Part shown: positions 61,008 through 64,000 of the stretch, in pieces
How positions within the stretch are numbered: the stretch's first letter is position 1
How the letters are laid out: the number at the start of each line of letters is the position of its first letter
DNA from: an uncultured Prevotellaceae bacterium
Lineage (GTDB): Bacteria; Bacteroidota; Bacteroidia; Bacteroidales; Bacteroidaceae
Direction of reading: 5' to 3'
Assembly (NCBI GenBank): GCA_902771155.1
Contig: CACXVS010000004.1
Coordinates: 1 to 64,000 of the forward strand
DNA length: 64,000 bases
Position numbers and translations under genes: made by a program
The notes under the pieces: model-generated
The model's input: the letters and a program-made list of their open reading frames with translations, nothing else
Database searches by the model: none
What the model was told of the DNA's origin: nothing

Positions 61008-62978
61008 TTACTTAATTTTAATCTTGTCTTTGTTATATTCTATTCCTAAGTCGCTGGCACGTTTGGCATTGCGGTTTTGGAGTTTCTTCTTGTTGTTGTC
61101 ACCCTTCTGTTTGGTAATAGCCAGTGGCTTCTGACTGTACCGGGGCATGGCTGTGAGATTCCATTCAAACTTCAAATCCCACTTCTCCTTGCACTCGATC
61201 TCACGGGTATAGTAATAGACATCCTCTGGCTGCAAGTCGGCATCATAGTCGCCAGTGTCCCAGATGCCGTTGTTGTTGGCATCGACAAAGGCACTGACGA
61301 AATACTTGGCGGGATTGATATAGTCGAAATGGACAGAACCGTTCTTGGCCAGCACCTCCTTGGCCACAGCACCAGAGGAATTGAGCAGTTGTACTCTGAG
61401 GGGCAGGGAGTCGGAGATGCCACTCAGGTTGAGTGTCAGGGTGCCGTAGTCATCCAGACTCTTTACCTTGATGCCCTGTTTGTAGTCATCCGACACATGA
61501 CCATAGATATCCTCAAAGGCTGCTGAGTCGATCTCCAGACTGTACTCCGTATCGGGTTTCCACTCCGCCAGAATCTCATAGTGACGAAGTTGATGCTCTT
61601 GTGGACGGAAGGTGAACGGTGCCTCATACCATACCGAGTCGATCATCGAGTAGAGATGGACTGCAGCCGTGTCACAGCGTACCAAGGGTGTTGGCATCTC
61701 GATGGTGATAATCTTGTCGGGGTCCATGGAGGTGGGCACTGTGAAGTTGGGCTTCAGCGGAGTGGCAGGGTAGATGGAGTCGTATTTCTCATCCTTCTTT
61801 TTCTTCTTTTCCTGTTCCTTCTGCCATTTCTCTATCTCCTTGGCCAGGTCCTTCTGGCGTTTTTCGTAGGATACCTTTGCCAGCACCTCCACGGCTGAGT
61901 CGGTGTGAAGAACCAGATTCCCTAACGAGTCGGTCATCGTGTACGTCAGGTCCATCCGAAGGGTATCCTGGTTGACGAGTGCGGTGTCGCGCAACCAGTA
62001 GTGGATGGTGTCTTTCTTCTCGTTGGTCTCGATGACAAACGCACTGTCGGCCTCAAAGTTCAGTCCTTTGATGACAGGCAGGATAGAGTCGCCGCTACTG
62101 AAGTAGATACTGATCTTCTCGGCATCCTTGCGTTCCGTTTTCAGAAGATAGCGCTCTGTTGCCACTTGGGTGAAGGCCAACAGCGTGATATCGTCGGGCA
62201 GGAAGTGGGTATAGGGTGTCTGTCTGAAGGCATCGATATGAAGGGAGTCGCGCCAGATGGTATCGATCCTGACATCAGGTTTGGAGGTCGGGACGAACGT
62301 GTCGTGGTTATAGGCAATCATCTCGCTTTTCTGTGAGAAGCGGTAGTTGCCGTCCATCTCCTGAAGGGCGAAGGCTCTGTAGGTGCCGGGCGCAATGCCT
62401 TTGATGACGAAATGGCCACGGCTGTCTGTGCGAGAGATGCGCATCATGGGCTTGGTCTTAAAGGCAGAGTCGGCCAGGTCGTCGTAGAGGCCAACGGAAA
62501 TGCCCTTGATCGGCTCCAGGTTACTGGCATCCAGCACATAGCCCGACACCTCCATGGTGTCGATCTGCTCACCCGTTGAGAAGCTGTAGGTAAAGCTTCC
62601 CATGGGATTGCCTTCGTTGTTGTCGCTGATGGCATCGCTGAAGTCGATGGTATAGGTGGTGTTCTCCTTCAGCGTGTCTATCAGTTCCACGATGATTCTC
62701 TTGCCTGCAGCCCGAATCTCAGGAGCCTCTAATTGGGGTGGAGAGACCACCACCTTATTCGTGGCGTCTTCCAGTTTGATATATTCGTTGAAGAGGATCG
62801 TTATCTTTTTGGCCTTCACGCCTGTTGACTGTTCTGCAGGGTCACAGCCAACGACGACTGGGGGATCGTCGTCGAACCAGCCTCCATCGGGTGATCCCAT
62901 CCTTGCACAGCCGAAGAAAAGTAAAAAGGCAAAAAAGTAGAAAGGCAAGAACAGTCCATTACCCCTGCACCTCTTCAT
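61008..62978 (-). CDS. Large Ig-like (Big_5) lipoprotein
   Basis: A 656-residue exported lipoprotein. Start chosen at MKRCRGNGLFLPF, which gives a typical lipoprotein signal ending LLFFGC; eight more in-frame residues upstream (start 63002) are possible. A Big_5 Ig-like domain covers about 30-135 (DPAEQSTGVKAKKITILFNE), followed by a carboxypeptidase-regulatory-like beta domain (about 140-215, VSGYVLDASNLEPIKGISVG). The second half has more beta structure and a Lys/Glu-rich stretch near KEIEKWQKEQEKKKKKDEK. Conserved in Bacteroidales next to DUF3108; role unknown. Confidence 0.78.
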   Translation of the reverse strand: MKRCRGNGLFLPFYFFAFLLFFGCARMGSPDGGWFDDDPPVVVGCDPAEQSTGVKAKKITILFNEYIKLEDATNKVVVSPPQLEAPEIRAAGKRIIVELIDTLKENTTYTIDFSDAISDNNEGNPMGSFTYSFSTGEQIDTMEVSGYVLDASNLEPIKGISVGLYDDLADSAFKTKPMMRISRTDSRGHFVIKGIAPGTYRAFALQEMDGNYRFSQKSEMIAYNHDTFVPTSKPDVRIDTIWRDSLHIDAFRQTPYTHFLPDDITLLAFTQVATERYLLKTERKDAEKISIYFSSGDSILPVIKGLNFEADSAFVIETNEKKDTIHYWLRDTALVNQDTLRMDLTYTMTDSLGNLVLHTDSAVEVLAKVSYEKRQKDLAKEIEKWQKEQEKKKKKDEKYDSIYPATPLKPNFTVPTSMDPDKIITIEMPTPLVRCDTAAVHLYSMIDSVWYEAPFTFRPQEHQLRHYEILAEWKPDTEYSLEIDSAAFEDIYGHVSDDYKQGIKVKSLDDYGTLTLNLSGISDSLPLRVQLLNSSGAVAKEVLAKNGSVHFDYINPAKYFVSAFVDANNNGIWDTGDYDADLQPEDVYYYTREIECKEKWDLKFEWNLTAMPRYSQKPLAITKQKGDNNKKKLQNRNAKRASDLGIEYNKDKIKIK

Positions 62979-63014
62979 GAGTATGATCAGCAAATCCTTC
63001 ATGCTTTTACTTTT

Positions 63015-64000
63015 TTACCTTTCCTTTTGTAACGAGAGTAGTTGTTCGATGGTGTCACGACTGTTGCTCAGGCGTGGTACCTTGTGCTGGCCACCGAGTT
63101 TGCCGCGCAGTTTCAGCCAGTCGTTGAAGAGGTTGGGCCGTGCCTCGATGATCTCCAGATGCTGGAGCGTGATGTCCTTATAGCGCTTGGCCTCATAGTC
63201 GCTGTTGATTTCCTGCAGGCGTTTGTCGAGCAGTGAGGCGAACAGCTGCAGGTCGTCGGGCCGTTTCGAGAACTCGATGAGCCACTGGTGACGGCACTTG
63301 GCCTTTTCGTCCATAAACACTGGGGCCGCCGTATATTCAAGCACCTCTGCCCCCGTCTGCTCACAAGCATAGGCCAGTCCCTGTTCGGCATTATCGACAA
63401 TCAGTTCTTCGCCGAAGGCATTGATGAAGTGCTTCGTGCGCCCGCTGATGATAAACTTATAGGGGTTGGTGGAGGTAAACTGAACCGTATCGCCGATTTC
63501 GTAGCGCCATAGTCCGCATGAGGTAGAGATGACCATGGCATAGTTCTTGCCAGTCTCCACTCCCCAGAGGGGCACCGGGTCGCCACCGTCCATGGGGATG
63601 AACTCGTAAAACACCCCATAGTCGAGCATCAGCAGCATCGACTTATCCTCGGGATCGTCTTGAATGCCGAAGAACCCCTCACTGGCATTGTAGGTCTCCA
63701 TATAGTGCATACGGGGCGAGGTGATGAGGCGCTTGTATTGTTCGCGGTAAGGCGTAAAGGCCACACCACCGTGGAAGAACACCTCGATGTTGGGCCATAC
63801 CTCCTCCAGATGTGCCTTTCCCGTCATCTCCATCATACAAGTGAGTACAGAGAGCATCCAGGAGGGTACACCGGAGAGATTCGTCACGTTCTTGGTCATG
63901 GCCTCTCTGGCTATCTGTTCGCGCTTCACCTCGAAGTCAGAGAGCAGGGCCGTCTGCTTCTTGGGCACACGCACTAAGTTGACCAAGGGATTGATATTCT
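63015..64000 (-). CDS. GH3 auxin-responsive-promoter-family protein (5' end outside window)
   Basis: C-terminal 328 codons of a GH3-family protein; the frame is open to the right edge, so the N-terminus is missing (full proteins have about 500 residues). The fragment contains YNASEGFFGIQDD, STSCGLWRYEIGDTVQF and SGRTKHFINAFGEEL, the nucleotide-binding and hinge motifs of the acyl-adenylating GH3 fold. Plant members conjugate amino acids to hormones; the bacterial substrate is unknown. The stop is 36 bp from the start of the Ig-like lipoprotein gene. Confidence 0.87.
   Translation of the reverse strand, partial: NINPLVNLVRVPKKQTALLSDFEVKREQIAREAMTKNVTNLSGVPSWMLSVLTCMMEMTGKAHLEEVWPNIEVFFHGGVAFTPYREQYKRLITSPRMHYMETYNASEGFFGIQDDPEDKSMLLMLDYGVFYEFIPMDGGDPVPLWGVETGKNYAMVISTSCGLWRYEIGDTVQFTSTNPYKFIISGRTKHFINAFGEELIVDNAEQGLAYACEQTGAEVLEYTAAPVFMDEKAKCRHQWLIEFSKRPDDLQLFASLLDKRLQEINSDYEAKRYKDITLQHLEIIEARPNLFNDWLKLRGKLGGQHKVPRLSNSRDTIEQLLSLQKER

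Noticed and set aside
1..64000. tRNA, rRNA or insertion sequences
   Set aside because: All gaps between genes are under 300 bp and none shows a cloverleaf, rRNA segment, transposase or terminal inverted repeats with target duplication.

Overview
The window looks like a chromosome segment of a Bacteroidales bacterium, most likely Prevotella or a close relative. The evidence is: promoters of the Bacteroidetes type (TTTG, about 20 bp, then TAnnTTTG), mostly TATCTTTG; no clear Shine-Dalgarno sequences; many TonB-type outer-membrane proteins and lipoproteins; an N-succinyl/acetyl-ornithine transcarbamylase of the Bacteroidetes type; and a BtuG-like surface lipoprotein. No rRNA, tRNA, insertion sequence, prophage or CRISPR array is visible. 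Coding density is high, and no gene-free stretch reaches 300 bp.

Layout. 1-8.4 kb: YbdG-like channel (cut by the left edge), two EamA transporters, a UDG-superfamily glycosylase, a Bcp peroxiredoxin, a DUF1593 protein, then an ECF sigma operon with murQ, an AlkD-like protein and DUF4298. 8.5-25.4 kb: arginine/proline genes (argD-proC, proB-proA, argF'), broken up by an RND efflux operon, an XRE-cupin/acyl-CoA synthetase pair, and two TPR signalling proteins (a histidine kinase and a PP2C phosphatase). 25.5-31.3 kb: a palindrome-rich intergenic region, yicC-gmk-nadD, then an envelope-modification trio. 31.4-38 kb: a beta-barrel protein, an ECF sigma/anti-sigma/TonB-like receptor operon, and a membrane-bound winged-helix regulator preceded by four 21-bp tandem repeats. 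38-44.5 kb: GH36 alpha-galactosidase, mntP, a polytopic membrane protein, an iron/B12-type ABC ATPase and a CobD-like enzyme. 44.5-51.6 kb: a signalling island. 51.6-55 kb: hairpin-rich DNA, an aldo/keto reductase and a GH51 arabinofuranosidase. 55-60.2 kb: an operon with a PD-(D/E)XK protein, BtuB-, BtuG- and BtuF-like proteins. 60.2-64 kb: DUF3108, an Ig-like lipoprotein and a GH3-family protein cut by the right edge.

The part most worth following is the 44.5-51.6 kb island. It encodes a Cache-HAMP-PP2C-HATPase protein (RsbU and RsbW functions in one chain) next to a STAS anti-anti-sigma protein. Beside them are two solute-binding/PAS membrane proteins with no visible output domain, and a TPR histidine kinase whose phospho-acceptor His is replaced by Asn. 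Its TPR sensor region resembles that of the PP2C phosphatase at 22.4 kb. This looks like a partner-switching network in a phylum that has no SigB, so its output is unknown. All functional calls come from reading the sequence; no database search was run.
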